From contig JAJRPM010000010.1 of NCBI GenBank assembly GCA_024280775.1, positions 62,001 through 126,000 of the forward strand: 64,000 nucleotides of DNA, written 5' to 3'. Under the pieces are notes generated by a model, which saw nothing but the letters and a program-made list of their open reading frames with translations, was not told the origin of the DNA and did not search any database. A program made the translations under genes and the position numbers. Source of the DNA: Candidatus Zixiibacteriota bacterium (GTDB taxonomy: Bacteria > Zixibacteria > MSB-5A5 > GN15 > JACZUZ01). Positions 52,161 to 60,353 of the stretch are shown piece after piece (positions within the stretch are counted from its first letter, which is position 1; every line of letters starts with the position of its first letter).

Positions 52161-52931
52161 TTACTCCCTATGTACCTGCGTACTTGAAGCCTGCGCAGTC
52201 GGGAAAATTAGCATCTCGCTGATATTCACATGCGCGGGTCTACTCGCTGACCAAACAATCGCATCTGCGATGTCCTCTCCCCTAAGCGCAGTTATTCCTT
52301 GATAGGGCGCTTTCGCCTTTTCTTTATCTCCCTTGAAACGCACCACGCTGAACTCAGTTTCAACCAAACCCGGGTCAATAGAAGTAACTCTAATAGGTGT
52401 TTCGTTCAAGTCCATCTTCAGACCGCGCGAAATTGCCCGCACTGCGAATTTAGTGGCGCAATACACAGCCCCGTTAGGATAGGATTCCCGTCCGGCTATT
52501 GAACCCAGGTTGATGATATGCCCCTCTCCACGCTCAACCATCCCGGGAACAATAGAATTAGTCACCGCAATCAGGGCCTTGACGTTTACATCAATAACCT
52601 CATGCCAGTCCTCGGAATCCATTGTGTAGAGCTTTTGCAGTCCTCTCACCAACCCGGCGTTGTTCACCAGGATATCCACCTCGCGCCAATCCACAGGTAG
52701 ATTCTTAAGCGAGACCTCCACTTGCTTAAACTCTCTCAGATTCAAGGGTATCACCAGCGTTTCAGTCTGGTGTTTCTCTTCAAGCTCTTTGGCCAGTGTC
52801 GCAAGCTTCTCTTCTCTTCTGGCAACTAGAATGAGCTTTGCTCCCTCACGCGCAAATGCCCGCGCAGTAGCTTCACCTATTCCGGCTGAAGCGCCGGTTA
52901 TCAAAACGATTTTGTCTGTTAGTTTAGTCAT
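52161..52931 (-). CDS. SDR family NAD(P)-dependent oxidoreductase (YdfG-like)
   Basis: A 256-residue classical short-chain dehydrogenase. The cofactor motif is TGASAGIGEATA (about 13-24), NNAG is near 90, and the catalytic pair is YCATKFAV (YxxxK near 158) with the Ser in LGSIAGRESY. The sequence most resembles the YdfG/serine-3-dehydrogenase subgroup, which oxidises small hydroxy acids with NADP; the real substrate is unknown. It is convergent with the ammonia-lyase gene (23-base gap) and divergent from the TauE/SafE gene. Confidence 0.93.
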   Translation of the reverse strand: MTKLTDKIVLITGASAGIGEATARAFAREGAKLILVARREEKLATLAKELEEKHQTETLVIPLNLREFKQVEVSLKNLPVDWREVDILVNNAGLVRGLQKLYTMDSEDWHEVIDVNVKALIAVTNSIVPGMVERGEGHIINLGSIAGRESYPNGAVYCATKFAVRAISRGLKMDLNETPIRVTSIDPGLVETEFSVVRFKGDKEKAKAPYQGITALRGEDIADAIVWSASRPAHVNISEMLIFPTAQASSTQVHRE

Positions 52932-53132
52932 AATACCTCTCCGTTTCTACGCCGAAAGTATTGCTGAACACCCCAAAAGACAAGTCAGACCAGATGCTGT
53001 CCCTTGAGTTTGTATGGCGCTGCAAGTCTAAGTATAATGTCGTAGATAATCGGCGCTGAAACTGGCAAGACCAAACACATTGATCCATGTCCGGCGCGCT
53101 AATGTTATGCTTTAGATTGCAGAGATAACATC

Positions 53133-53849
53133 ATGGACGCCATAGCTCTAATACTGGCCGCATTGCTGGGCGCGATAATCTCAGGAATCGTCGGCATGGC
53201 CGGCGGTGTAACTCTCTTGGGGATTATGAGCGCCCTGCTTCCGGCAAGTCAGGTAGTTCCCCTGCATGGTATCATCCAGCTAATCTCAAACTCCACCCGC
53301 ACTGTAGTGTTTATCAAACAGGTTCGCTGGAGAATTTTCTTGAGTTACATACTCCCTTTGACTATCGGAATATGGCTAGGAACCGAGGTTTGGACGGAAC
53401 AACTGGGGTGGTTCAAGCCATTCATAGGCGCTTTCATTTTACTATTTCTGCTATCGCGAAAATATGTCCAACACCTGCGCAACCTGCCGCTTTGGTCGTT
53501 CGCTCCACTCGGAGCTGTAGTTGGCTTTTTGACGATTTATGTCGGCGCCACCGGCCCGTTGATAGCTCCATTTTTCTTGCGTGATGATATGAACAAAGAG
53601 CAGGTAATCGCCACCAAGGCCGCCTGCCAAACCTGGGGGCACGTACTGAAGATCCCGGCGTTCCTGAGTTTGGGGTTCAACTATCAACCCCATATTTCGC
53701 TACTTGTTGGTATGTCAGTAGCAGTAATTGTCGGGACTTTGTTGGGGAAAAAGATTCTCGGCAAGTTTTCCAAGGAAGCGTTCACTCTCGCCTACCAAAT
53801 TGTTCTGGCTTTGATAGCCACGTATTTGATTGTCGGCGTTTGGTTGTAG
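53133..53849 (+). CDS. TauE/SafE family membrane transporter
   Basis: A 238-residue membrane protein with about seven or eight helices. The GMAGGVTLLGIMSALLPAS start (about 20-38) and GFLTIYVGATGPLIAPFFL near 130 are the two inverted halves of the TauE/SafE (DUF81) fold. Members export sulfite or sulfonates and related organic anions; the substrate here is unknown. It stands alone, with three bases between its stop and the convergent thioesterase stop. Confidence 0.9.
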   Translation: MDAIALILAALLGAIISGIVGMAGGVTLLGIMSALLPASQVVPLHGIIQLISNSTRTVVFIKQVRWRIFLSYILPLTIGIWLGTEVWTEQLGWFKPFIGAFILLFLLSRKYVQHLRNLPLWSFAPLGAVVGFLTIYVGATGPLIAPFFLRDDMNKEQVIATKAACQTWGHVLKIPAFLSLGFNYQPHISLLVGMSVAVIVGTLLGKKILGKFSKEAFTLAYQIVLALIATYLIVGVWL

Positions 53850-53852
53850 AGC

Positions 53853-54296
53853 CTATCTCTCCAGTGGCTTCTTCAGACGCATGTAGGTCACTTGAGCGAC
53901 CGCCAGCAATTTGCCATTTGCATCACTCAGACTAATCTCACAAGGACAAAGAGTTCGGCCAGGTTTGATAACAGTTGCCTTTGCTACAACCTTATCCAGC
54001 GCCGGAGCCAGGAAGCGGATGTTCATATCGGTTGTAGTCAGTGTGTCTTCCACGCCGATAAGAGTCTGAATAGCAAAACAGGCCGCGGTGTCAGCGAGAG
54101 CCATCAGAATCCCGCCATGGAGTGACACAAAAATGCCATCCAATAAGCCGTCACGAACCATGCTCATCCGGCACTCCCCCGGCGCCAGTCCGTCAAGTTG
54201 AATCTTCAACGATTTGACCAGCGGAATTCCGGCAATCACTCTCTCAATTTCATTCTTCTGTTCAATTGATAACTCAGGTTCGGTAACTTTATTCAT
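53853..54296 (-). CDS. PaaI-family hotdog thioesterase
   Basis: A 147-residue hotdog-fold protein, predicted to hydrolyse acyl- or aryl-CoA thioesters. The family core is DGIFVSLHGGILMALADTAACFAIQT (about 52-77), with the HGG motif and the catalytic-region Asp. TTDMNIRFLAPAL and GRTLCPCEISLSDANGKLLAVAQVTY complete the fold. It is cytoplasmic. The physiological substrate is not predictable from context. Confidence 0.9.
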   Translation of the reverse strand: MNKVTEPELSIEQKNEIERVIAGIPLVKSLKIQLDGLAPGECRMSMVRDGLLDGIFVSLHGGILMALADTAACFAIQTLIGVEDTLTTTDMNIRFLAPALDKVVAKATVIKPGRTLCPCEISLSDANGKLLAVAQVTYMRLKKPLER

Positions 54297-54504
54297 TCAG
54301 ATTATCTATTCTCTATGAAGTTGTCGTGTGCCCTGGGAACTTAACATGCTACAGTCCCGCGCAAAATACAGACGTTTCAAGAGAATGCAAGCGGTTGCAT
54401 TTAGTCATTGAAATATAGATATTGATAATGAGACTGAGAGGATATTAGAATCCTCCAGTTGGGGCTAATACAACATCCAGTTAATACAAACAAGGAGCAG
54501 AACA

Positions 54505-54921
54505 ATGATGTACCCACCGGAAATGGTTGCGCCGATGCGCGGCGAATTGACACAGATTGGTTTTTCAGAAATGCTTACCGCCGCTGATGTAGACTCTCTT
54601 TTTGAGGATGCGCCGGAATCTACTTTGGTAGTTATCAACTCGATTTGCGGATGTAGCGCAGGCGGATGTCGCCCCGCGGTCAAGTTTGCTTTGGAGGCCG
54701 AAAAGAAGCCCGCGAAGTTGGTAACAGTTTTTGCAGGACAAGACACCGAAGCCACCGCCAAGATGCGCGAATACATCACAGGATATGCGCCTTCTTCACC
54801 AATGATTGTGCTCTTCAAAGGCAAAGAGCCGGTTTTCGCCTTGGAGCGGCACCAAATCGAGGGTCGTCACCCGCAGGAAATCGGCGCGGACCTGTCTGAT
54901 TCGTTTGCAAGGTTGCTCTAA
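54505..54921 (+). CDS. Bacilliredoxin (BrxA/BrxB, DUF1094) family protein
   Basis: A 138-residue thioredoxin-like protein. The family motif is NSICGCSAGGCRPAV (about 49-63), with the CGC active site that removes bacillithiol or similar thiols from oxidised proteins. Most members have AAGLARPA after the CGC; the extra cysteine (GGC) is unusual. The N-terminus MMYPPEMVAPMRGELTQIGF and the C-terminal ERHQIEGRHPQEI are typical. Whether this organism makes bacillithiol is not shown here. An AGGAG site lies upstream of the ATG. Confidence 0.9.
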   Translation: MMYPPEMVAPMRGELTQIGFSEMLTAADVDSLFEDAPESTLVVINSICGCSAGGCRPAVKFALEAEKKPAKLVTVFAGQDTEATAKMREYITGYAPSSPMIVLFKGKEPVFALERHQIEGRHPQEIGADLSDSFARLL

Positions 54922-54948
54922 AGGGCGCTTTCTAATTCGGCGCATTAC

Positions 54949-55344
54949 ATGGCTAAGAAAAAACTGCCTGATTCCAGAAAAAACGAGCGTGACCGCCGTG
55001 GCGCAAAACGCCCGGGTCATGGCGGCGCCTACTTAGTTTTCGTCGCTCTTCTTCTGGTCGGCTACTGGTTCTATCAAAGGGCGCATTTGCGCGCGCTTCG
55101 CCCCGGTGAAATCTACATCACCGGAACTGTAGCTCGCGGCCCAGGATCTAATTGCTGGATTCTCAACGCCAGAACTGGCGAACGTTTCAATTTCTTCGGA
55201 GCCGATTTGGGGAAACTGCGAACTGTAGGAATCACCGCTAAAGTCATCGCCATGCCAGAGCCAGACAAACAATCACCCTGCCGACAGGGCCGGGTTGTGA
55301 CGGCGCTGGAGTATCGTGTGCTAAAGAAACCAAAATTCAAATGA
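54949..55344 (+). CDS. Unknown membrane-anchored protein
   Basis: A 131-residue protein of no recognised family. A basic N-terminus (KKKLPDSRKNERDRRGAKR) leads to one membrane helix (about 28-42, YLVFVALLLVGYWFY). A soluble domain of about 80 residues follows with two cysteines (SNCWILNARTGERFNF and SPCRQGRVVTALEY). The soluble part is beta-rich and could be an OB-like fold, but this is a guess. It starts 27 bases after the bacilliredoxin gene and precedes tadA by 21 bases, so the three are probably co-transcribed. Confidence 0.7.
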   Translation: MAKKKLPDSRKNERDRRGAKRPGHGGAYLVFVALLLVGYWFYQRAHLRALRPGEIYITGTVARGPGSNCWILNARTGERFNFFGADLGKLRTVGITAKVIAMPEPDKQSPCRQGRVVTALEYRVLKKPKFK

Positions 55345-55365
55345 CCGCACTACTTATGCCTTGCT

Positions 55366-55905
55366 ATGAATGACGAAAAAACACCCAAAGGCCACAGCCT
55401 ACTTCACGGAAGCCTTTTGGGAGTTGGTGAAACCAACGCTAACCCTGAAAAGTTTATGGCCGAGGCCTTACGTGAAGCCCGGCAGGCTTTCGAGGAACGA
55501 GAAACTCCAATTGGAGCAGTTGTAGTTCATCAGGGGCACATAGTAGGGCGCGGGCATAATCGAACTATTGCCCTGTCCGACCCTACCGCTCACGCAGAGA
55601 TGATAGCCCTGACCTCAGCCTCCGAAACACTCGGAGATTGGCGTTTGGTGGACTGCGATTTGTATTGCACAATCGAACCGTGTGTAATGTGCGCTGGGGC
55701 CTCTGTGCTGGCGCGAGTGCGCAAGATATATTTCGGGGCCACAGAGCCGAAATTCGGCGGCTGTGGGAGTCTATTTCAGGTTCCGCAAGATACTCGGCTC
55801 AATCATCAATGCAAAATTGAAGGCGGTATTCTCGCCAATGAATCAGCGGCATTGATGCAAGAGTTCTTTCAAAGCCTCAGACAAGGAAAGTTCAGTCAGA
55901 ACTAG
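55366..55905 (+). CDS. tadA: tRNA-specific adenosine deaminase TadA
   Basis: Converts adenosine 34 to inosine in tRNA-Arg(ACG). The 179-residue protein has the zinc and catalytic motif HAEMIAL (near 76) and PCVMCAGASVLARVRKIYFGA (near 104-124), with GGCGSLF near 130, typical of TadA. An N-terminal extension of about 25 residues precedes the usual start (FMAEALREARQAFEERETPIGAVVV). A later in-frame Met at residue 30 would give the standard length. Its last base is the first base of a longer TTG-type frame for the next gene. Confidence 0.92.
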   Translation: MNDEKTPKGHSLLHGSLLGVGETNANPEKFMAEALREARQAFEERETPIGAVVVHQGHIVGRGHNRTIALSDPTAHAEMIALTSASETLGDWRLVDCDLYCTIEPCVMCAGASVLARVRKIYFGATEPKFGGCGSLFQVPQDTRLNHQCKIEGGILANESAALMQEFFQSLRQGKFSQN

Positions 55906-55961
55906 TGATTTGTTCTAGTGATTGTTTACTGTTACGGTCGCTAATGAATTGTGAGGATATT

Positions 55962-56516
55962 ATGAGCGAAAGCATGATCAGCGAACAAGCCGACGCCGTG
56001 GCAAGTAAATACGGAATTGACCTTATCAAGGTTCAATTCAAGGCAACGATGATGGGAATGATCTTGGGAGTTGTATATCCCGGGGCAATAGTTGCTGTTG
56101 CATATTTCATAAATAGCAACCGAACTCCACCTATTTCACCTGCGGATATAGACATGTTTTTCTGGATTTTAGTCGCTATAGGTGTAATTCAAGTTCTCAT
56201 AGCCTTCTACTTTCGTCGCAACCTTCTCTCAAAGCCATGCGTAAAGACAGAGTCAACATTTGCCGTAGACTTCCAAGATTCGATAAAGAAAACCAACATC
56301 ATACTGGCGTCCTTCCACAACTCCATTGCAATATACGGACTCGTATTGTTCTTCATGGGCGCTGAAATCGATGTGGCGTTGCTTTTTGCAGTTTTATCAG
56401 TCATTGCTTTTCAAATACTCCGTTTCCGCGGCCCCTTGATAGAGAAAGCCATCGTCAGTCAGCAAGAGCATGTCTCCGCCGGTAGGTTTTGGAAATCAGG
56501 CGGACTTTTCGGCTAA
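55962..56516 (+). CDS. Unknown four-helix membrane protein
   Basis: A 184-residue protein of no recognised family. The ATG at 55962 is chosen because GAGG lies five bases before it; an earlier start at 55905 would add 19 residues without family support. Four hydrophobic helices are visible, at about 31-53, 70-90, 116-135 and 138-157. The N-terminus (SESMISEQADAVASKYGIDLIKVQ) is a short cytoplasmic helix. The tail (QEHVSAGRFWKSGGLFG) is hydrophilic. It lies just before tRNA-Ser and may be the end of the bacilliredoxin-tadA transcript. Confidence 0.65.
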   Translation: MSESMISEQADAVASKYGIDLIKVQFKATMMGMILGVVYPGAIVAVAYFINSNRTPPISPADIDMFFWILVAIGVIQVLIAFYFRRNLLSKPCVKTESTFAVDFQDSIKKTNIILASFHNSIAIYGLVLFFMGAEIDVALLFAVLSVIAFQILRFRGPLIEKAIVSQQEHVSAGRFWKSGGLFG

Positions 56517-56559
56517 GCGACGCTTTACATCAATTTAAGAAAGTCCTACATTCGACCCC

Positions 56560-56644
56560 GGAGAGATGCCGGAGTGGTCGAACGGGATGGTCTCGAAAAT
56601 CATTGAATCGCAAGATTCCCAGGGTTCGAATCCCTGTCTCTCCG
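56560..56644 (+). tRNA. tRNA-Ser (anticodon CGA)
   Basis: A class II tRNA. The acceptor stem GGAGAGA pairs with TCTCTCC and the discriminator is G56644. The anticodon stem-loop ATGGT-CTCGAAA-ATCAT gives CGA (reads UCG). A long variable arm GAATCGCAAGATTC is present. The T arm is CAGGG-TTCGAAT-CCCTG. CCA is not encoded. No duplicate of its 3' end is seen nearby. Confidence 0.96.
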
Positions 56645-56738
56645 TTTTGATCTATTTGGTATCCTTTCGTTCTACTCGCTCGAAGGTTTTTTTATATGCG
56701 CAAACTTGTGTCAGCGCAATATCGGCTCCCTCAAATAA

Positions 56739-56773
56739 AAGAGGTCGATTTGAATAAATCAAATCGACCTCTT
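56739..56773. terminator. 15-pair hairpin between tRNA-Ser and the dockerin gene
   Basis: AAGAGGTCGATTTGA pairs perfectly with TCAAATCGACCTCTT around ATAAA. The flanks are A-rich on the left and T-rich on the right. It sits between convergent transcription units and may act in both directions. Confidence 0.6.
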
Positions 56774-56856
56774 CTACTTTAGATATCTCTATTCTTCCTG
56801 CTCCAGCGCCTAAAAGAAACGAGGCGCTTAGCCCAGGGAGATAACGCTTACGACAA

Positions 56857-59838
56857 TCATGAGCCAGTGTTACCACAAATCGGGGCCGCTCCGCCTGAGA
56901 ATATACGAGCGATACCGTAGGTTACATCTGCAATATTGAATGTGTTGTCACCGTTGGAGTCAGCTTGGTCCTGACAAATTGGAGCCGGGCCGCCTGAAAA
57001 TATGCGCGCGATTCCAGAGGTTACATCAGCGATATTGAATGATGCGTCATCGTTAAAGTCACCGGGGACAAGGCAACATCCCGCCGGTGTACAAACGCCG
57101 CCATCAAACCCTGGAGCGGCGGCGTGAGATGTGAATTCACGTTGCCATAGATGCGTCCAATCATCAGTCCATAGCGCTGAATCAGGACTGAAGGCCCCTG
57201 TAAACAACACGTCAGTGAAGAATGCGTTACTGGCGTCCGGATTGCTGGTAGTCCAGTTCGGACAAATTGTAGAACGAGGGTCCAATCCATTGTCCGGTGT
57301 GCGTGAGATACCAACCAACGAGGGATTTGTAACAAAGTTATTCTTACTCGCATCCCGGAAGAGTATATCGAGTACGTATGAGTCAGTGACGTAGCTGGCA
57401 GTGTCTGTAAACGCCACTTGATCAACTGCGGCGCCAAAGCCCCACCAAATGTTACATTCAAACTCAAGGTCACCCACTTCTAGTCGCTCACGACTGTCAG
57501 CTCCGCTTACCAAGTCCTCAACAGTCAATGCGCGGTCGGCAAAATCAGTGAAGATGCTATTGAAGTACTTCCCGCCTGCATTGTCTCTGATGGCAAAACC
57601 ACGATTGGCGGTTAGCGCATTGACGCCTGAGCCAATGTAAGTAGCGTTCTTGATAACCGGGATAGCCAACGGGGTTCCATCTTCAGGAACGGTGCCGCCG
57701 TCATGCTCACCTGCCCGGTCGCCAAAGGCCGCGTCGTTAAGACTGAACCAGAACTGACCTTTACCGCGGAATCCTTCGTCATAATCAAAACTGTCATCAC
57801 CGTTGAAAGCAGAAACCATGTATGAGGTGTTGACTGTGCCACCGAAGAACTCAAAGCCATCATCAAGGTTGTTAAACACTTCGACGTGGTTGATTTCAGT
57901 GCCGGAGCCAACAGCGCCCAAAGTAAGGCCGTTGATTTCATTGCCGGCTCCGATTTGTGTGCCGCCATGACGAATCGAGACGTACTTGAAAACACCTGAG
58001 TTGTCAGCGTCATTGGTTCCACCGTAGGCGCCGCGAATTTCTGATGGCGGAATACCTTCGATTTGACCGACACCCAAGGCTGTGTTTATTTGCGCATTGC
58101 CTAGAATAATCACACCGCCCCAAAGACCGTTGGTGCCTAGTGGAATGTCATTCGGGTCAGGTACATTGTCGGTAACACTGGTGAATACAATCGGCCACCA
58201 GGGCTTTCCAACTGCGTTGATTGTGCCGCCTTGCGCGACGATAAGTGCGCTGGCGGATGCTCCAGCTCCAGGGAGAGCCTTGATTATTGTTCCGCCCTCG
58301 ATATTGAGAGTCTCACCATTTTCTACGAACACAAACCCACTGAGAATGTAGACAGTATCCTGCGTCAAGGTGCGTGTTCCAACAATATCAGCGTCTGTCA
58401 CTGTGACAGTAGGCTTACCATTGTTTTCATCCCAGAGAACGCCCGGGACAGGGGCGTTTGAAGTATAGCCCAGCTCCCAGAGATAGGTCCAGTTGTCGGT
58501 CCAAAGAGAGTCTTTGGGGTTGAAGGCGCCAACCCATTTGGAATCTACGAAGAAGGGATCGGAAAAATTGCCCCAGGCTGCGAGATTGTCGGTCCATGTA
58601 GGACAGAAACGAGCGCGCGGGTCGAGTCCGCCGTCACGTGAACGACTGATACCAACTATTCCCGGATTGCGTGTCAAGTTGTATTTTGCTGAATCACGGA
58701 AGAGGATGTCGAGTACGTATGTATCTGTTACATAGCTAGCGGTATCGGTGAAGCCGACCTGATCAACGGCGGCGCCGAAGCCCCACCAAAGATTGCCACG
58801 GAAGTCCAAGTCACCTGTCTCAAGGCGCTGTCTGCTGTCTGCGCCACTGACTAGGTCTTCGACCGTCAAAGCGCGGTCGGCAAAGTCGGTGAAAATGCTG
58901 TTGAAGTACTTGCCGCCAGCGTTGTCTCTAATAGCAAAACCGCGATTGGCGGTGAGCGCATTTACGCCGGAACCGATATAAGTAGCGTTCTTGATGTGAG
59001 GAATCGCGAGCGGAGTTCCATCCTCGGGAACTGTTCCGCCGTCATGCTCTCCTGCTCGATCGCCAAATGTCGCGGCGTTAAGACTAAACCAGAATTGCCC
59101 ATTGCCACGGAAACCTTCGTCATAATCAAAACTATCATCACCATTGAAGGCAGAAACCATGTACGAAGTGTTGACTGTACCACCGAAAAACTCAAAACCG
59201 TCATCGAGATTATTGAAAACCTCAACGTGATGTATTTCAGTTCCTGAGCCCACAGCTCCCATAGTGAGTCCGTTGATTTCATTTCCCGCGCCGATTTGTG
59301 TGCCACCGTGACGAATTGAGACGTATTTGAAAACGCCTGAATTATCGGCGTCGTCGCTTCCGCCATATGCCCCGCGAACTTCCGCAGGTGGGATACCCTC
59401 AATCTGTCCAACTCCCAGAGCTGTGTTTATCTGAGCGTTGCCCAAAATAATGACGCCACCCCAAAGACCGTTGGTTCCGATTGGAATGTCGTTAGGGTCA
59501 TCGACATTATCAGATACACCAGTGAAAATAATGGGGCAATTCGCCTCGCCATTGGCGAAAATCTTTCCGCCGCGAGCCACTATCAAGGCGCTCGCAGATG
59601 CGCCTGCGCCCGGCATGGCCTTTACGATTGTCCCAGGGTCAATGGTCAATGTCTCGCCAGATTCGACGAATACAAAGCCATTTAGAACATAAATGTTCGA
59701 CGCTGACCAAGTGGTAGCGCCGACTATGTCGGCGTCGGTTACGTTTACAATCGGTTTGCCGGCTTCTGTTATGCAGTTCTGTCCCCAACTGAGAGTCGGG
59801 ACAAGAAGCAGGATGATTACTGCTCTCAAGATAGACAT
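56857..59838 (-). CDS. Secreted protein with internal duplication and dockerin-like tail
   Basis: The start chosen is the ATG at 59838, with GGAGAG nine bases before it, giving MSILRAVIILLLVPTLSWG as a clean signal peptide; an upstream ATG at 59904 would add 22 residues. The mature protein (about 970 residues) consists of two units of about 440 residues, each starting near VTDADIVG and carrying WGGVIILGNAQINTALG, YVSIRHGGTQIGAGNEINGL, NLDDGFEFFGGTVNTSYMV and ANRGFAIRDNAGGKYFNSIF. These look like a beta-helix or similar surface fold. The tail has two dockerin-like motifs (GDFNDDASFNIADVT, DSNGDNTFNIADVT) and ends PICGNTGS, like the gene at 44087. Function is unknown. Confidence 0.85.
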   Translation of the reverse strand: MSILRAVIILLLVPTLSWGQNCITEAGKPIVNVTDADIVGATTWSASNIYVLNGFVFVESGETLTIDPGTIVKAMPGAGASASALIVARGGKIFANGEANCPIIFTGVSDNVDDPNDIPIGTNGLWGGVIILGNAQINTALGVGQIEGIPPAEVRGAYGGSDDADNSGVFKYVSIRHGGTQIGAGNEINGLTMGAVGSGTEIHHVEVFNNLDDGFEFFGGTVNTSYMVSAFNGDDSFDYDEGFRGNGQFWFSLNAATFGDRAGEHDGGTVPEDGTPLAIPHIKNATYIGSGVNALTANRGFAIRDNAGGKYFNSIFTDFADRALTVEDLVSGADSRQRLETGDLDFRGNLWWGFGAAVDQVGFTDTASYVTDTYVLDILFRDSAKYNLTRNPGIVGISRSRDGGLDPRARFCPTWTDNLAAWGNFSDPFFVDSKWVGAFNPKDSLWTDNWTYLWELGYTSNAPVPGVLWDENNGKPTVTVTDADIVGTRTLTQDTVYILSGFVFVENGETLNIEGGTIIKALPGAGASASALIVAQGGTINAVGKPWWPIVFTSVTDNVPDPNDIPLGTNGLWGGVIILGNAQINTALGVGQIEGIPPSEIRGAYGGTNDADNSGVFKYVSIRHGGTQIGAGNEINGLTLGAVGSGTEINHVEVFNNLDDGFEFFGGTVNTSYMVSAFNGDDSFDYDEGFRGKGQFWFSLNDAAFGDRAGEHDGGTVPEDGTPLAIPVIKNATYIGSGVNALTANRGFAIRDNAGGKYFNSIFTDFADRALTVEDLVSGADSRERLEVGDLEFECNIWWGFGAAVDQVAFTDTASYVTDSYVLDILFRDASKNNFVTNPSLVGISRTPDNGLDPRSTICPNWTTSNPDASNAFFTDVLFTGAFSPDSALWTDDWTHLWQREFTSHAAAPGFDGGVCTPAGCCLVPGDFNDDASFNIADVTSGIARIFSGGPAPICQDQADSNGDNTFNIADVTYGIARIFSGGAAPICGNTGS

Positions 59839-60353
59839 GTTTTGTTCTCTCCACACAATTCGTTTTGATAGGTATGAGTTGGTTGATTTCAATAGACTTT
59901 TCATTCGGACAAGATGACTCAGATTACTACCTTCAGTTTTTGTTCTCTCCCGCTCCTTTTCGCTTTAGCGCTAAATACTACTTACTGTCGTTACTGGCTC
60001 GATGATACTAGTGATTGTGTAACACACACTCTCTTTACTTCTTCAACTGGAAATAGAGCTGTTGTGGCTACAGCGCGCCTACTTCCAGCAGACAGTGAGA
60101 ATATTGGCGATGGAAAGTTATTCCTGATGAGATGTGAGTTAATGTTTAGTTAATCACGCAGGACATTGGAACGAAATGGAACGCAATTGAAAACAATTGA
60201 AACATCCCAAAAGAAAGACCGCAAGGACATATTGTCTATTGCGGTCTTTCCGGGGTGGCAATGAAAACGAAGGCAAACTATTGGGACAGAAAGAAGCTCA
60301 TAATTCTTAGCCTTTGCTTCAGCGCCTTAGGGGGCCTCGGAGGTCGAAGCGTC
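59839..60353. other. Gap between the dockerin gene and the TonB receptor gene
   Basis: 515 bases with no convincing gene. It holds the leader of the dockerin protein, a near-repeated GGAACG-type sequence (60170-60200), and the 12-pair terminator of the TonB receptor gene. A 79-codon frame at 59914 has no family features. Confidence 0.4.
60213..60250 (-). terminator. Terminator of the TonB receptor gene
   Basis: GAAAGACCGCAA pairs perfectly with TTGCGGTCTTTC around a 14-base loop. On the reverse strand a T-rich tail (TTTCTTTTGGG) follows. It lies about 105 bases after the receptor stop. Confidence 0.7.

Noticed and set aside
59914-60153. A 79-codon forward frame in the gap before the TonB gene
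   Set aside because: No ribosome-binding site, no motif, and it lies opposite the leader of the dockerin gene.
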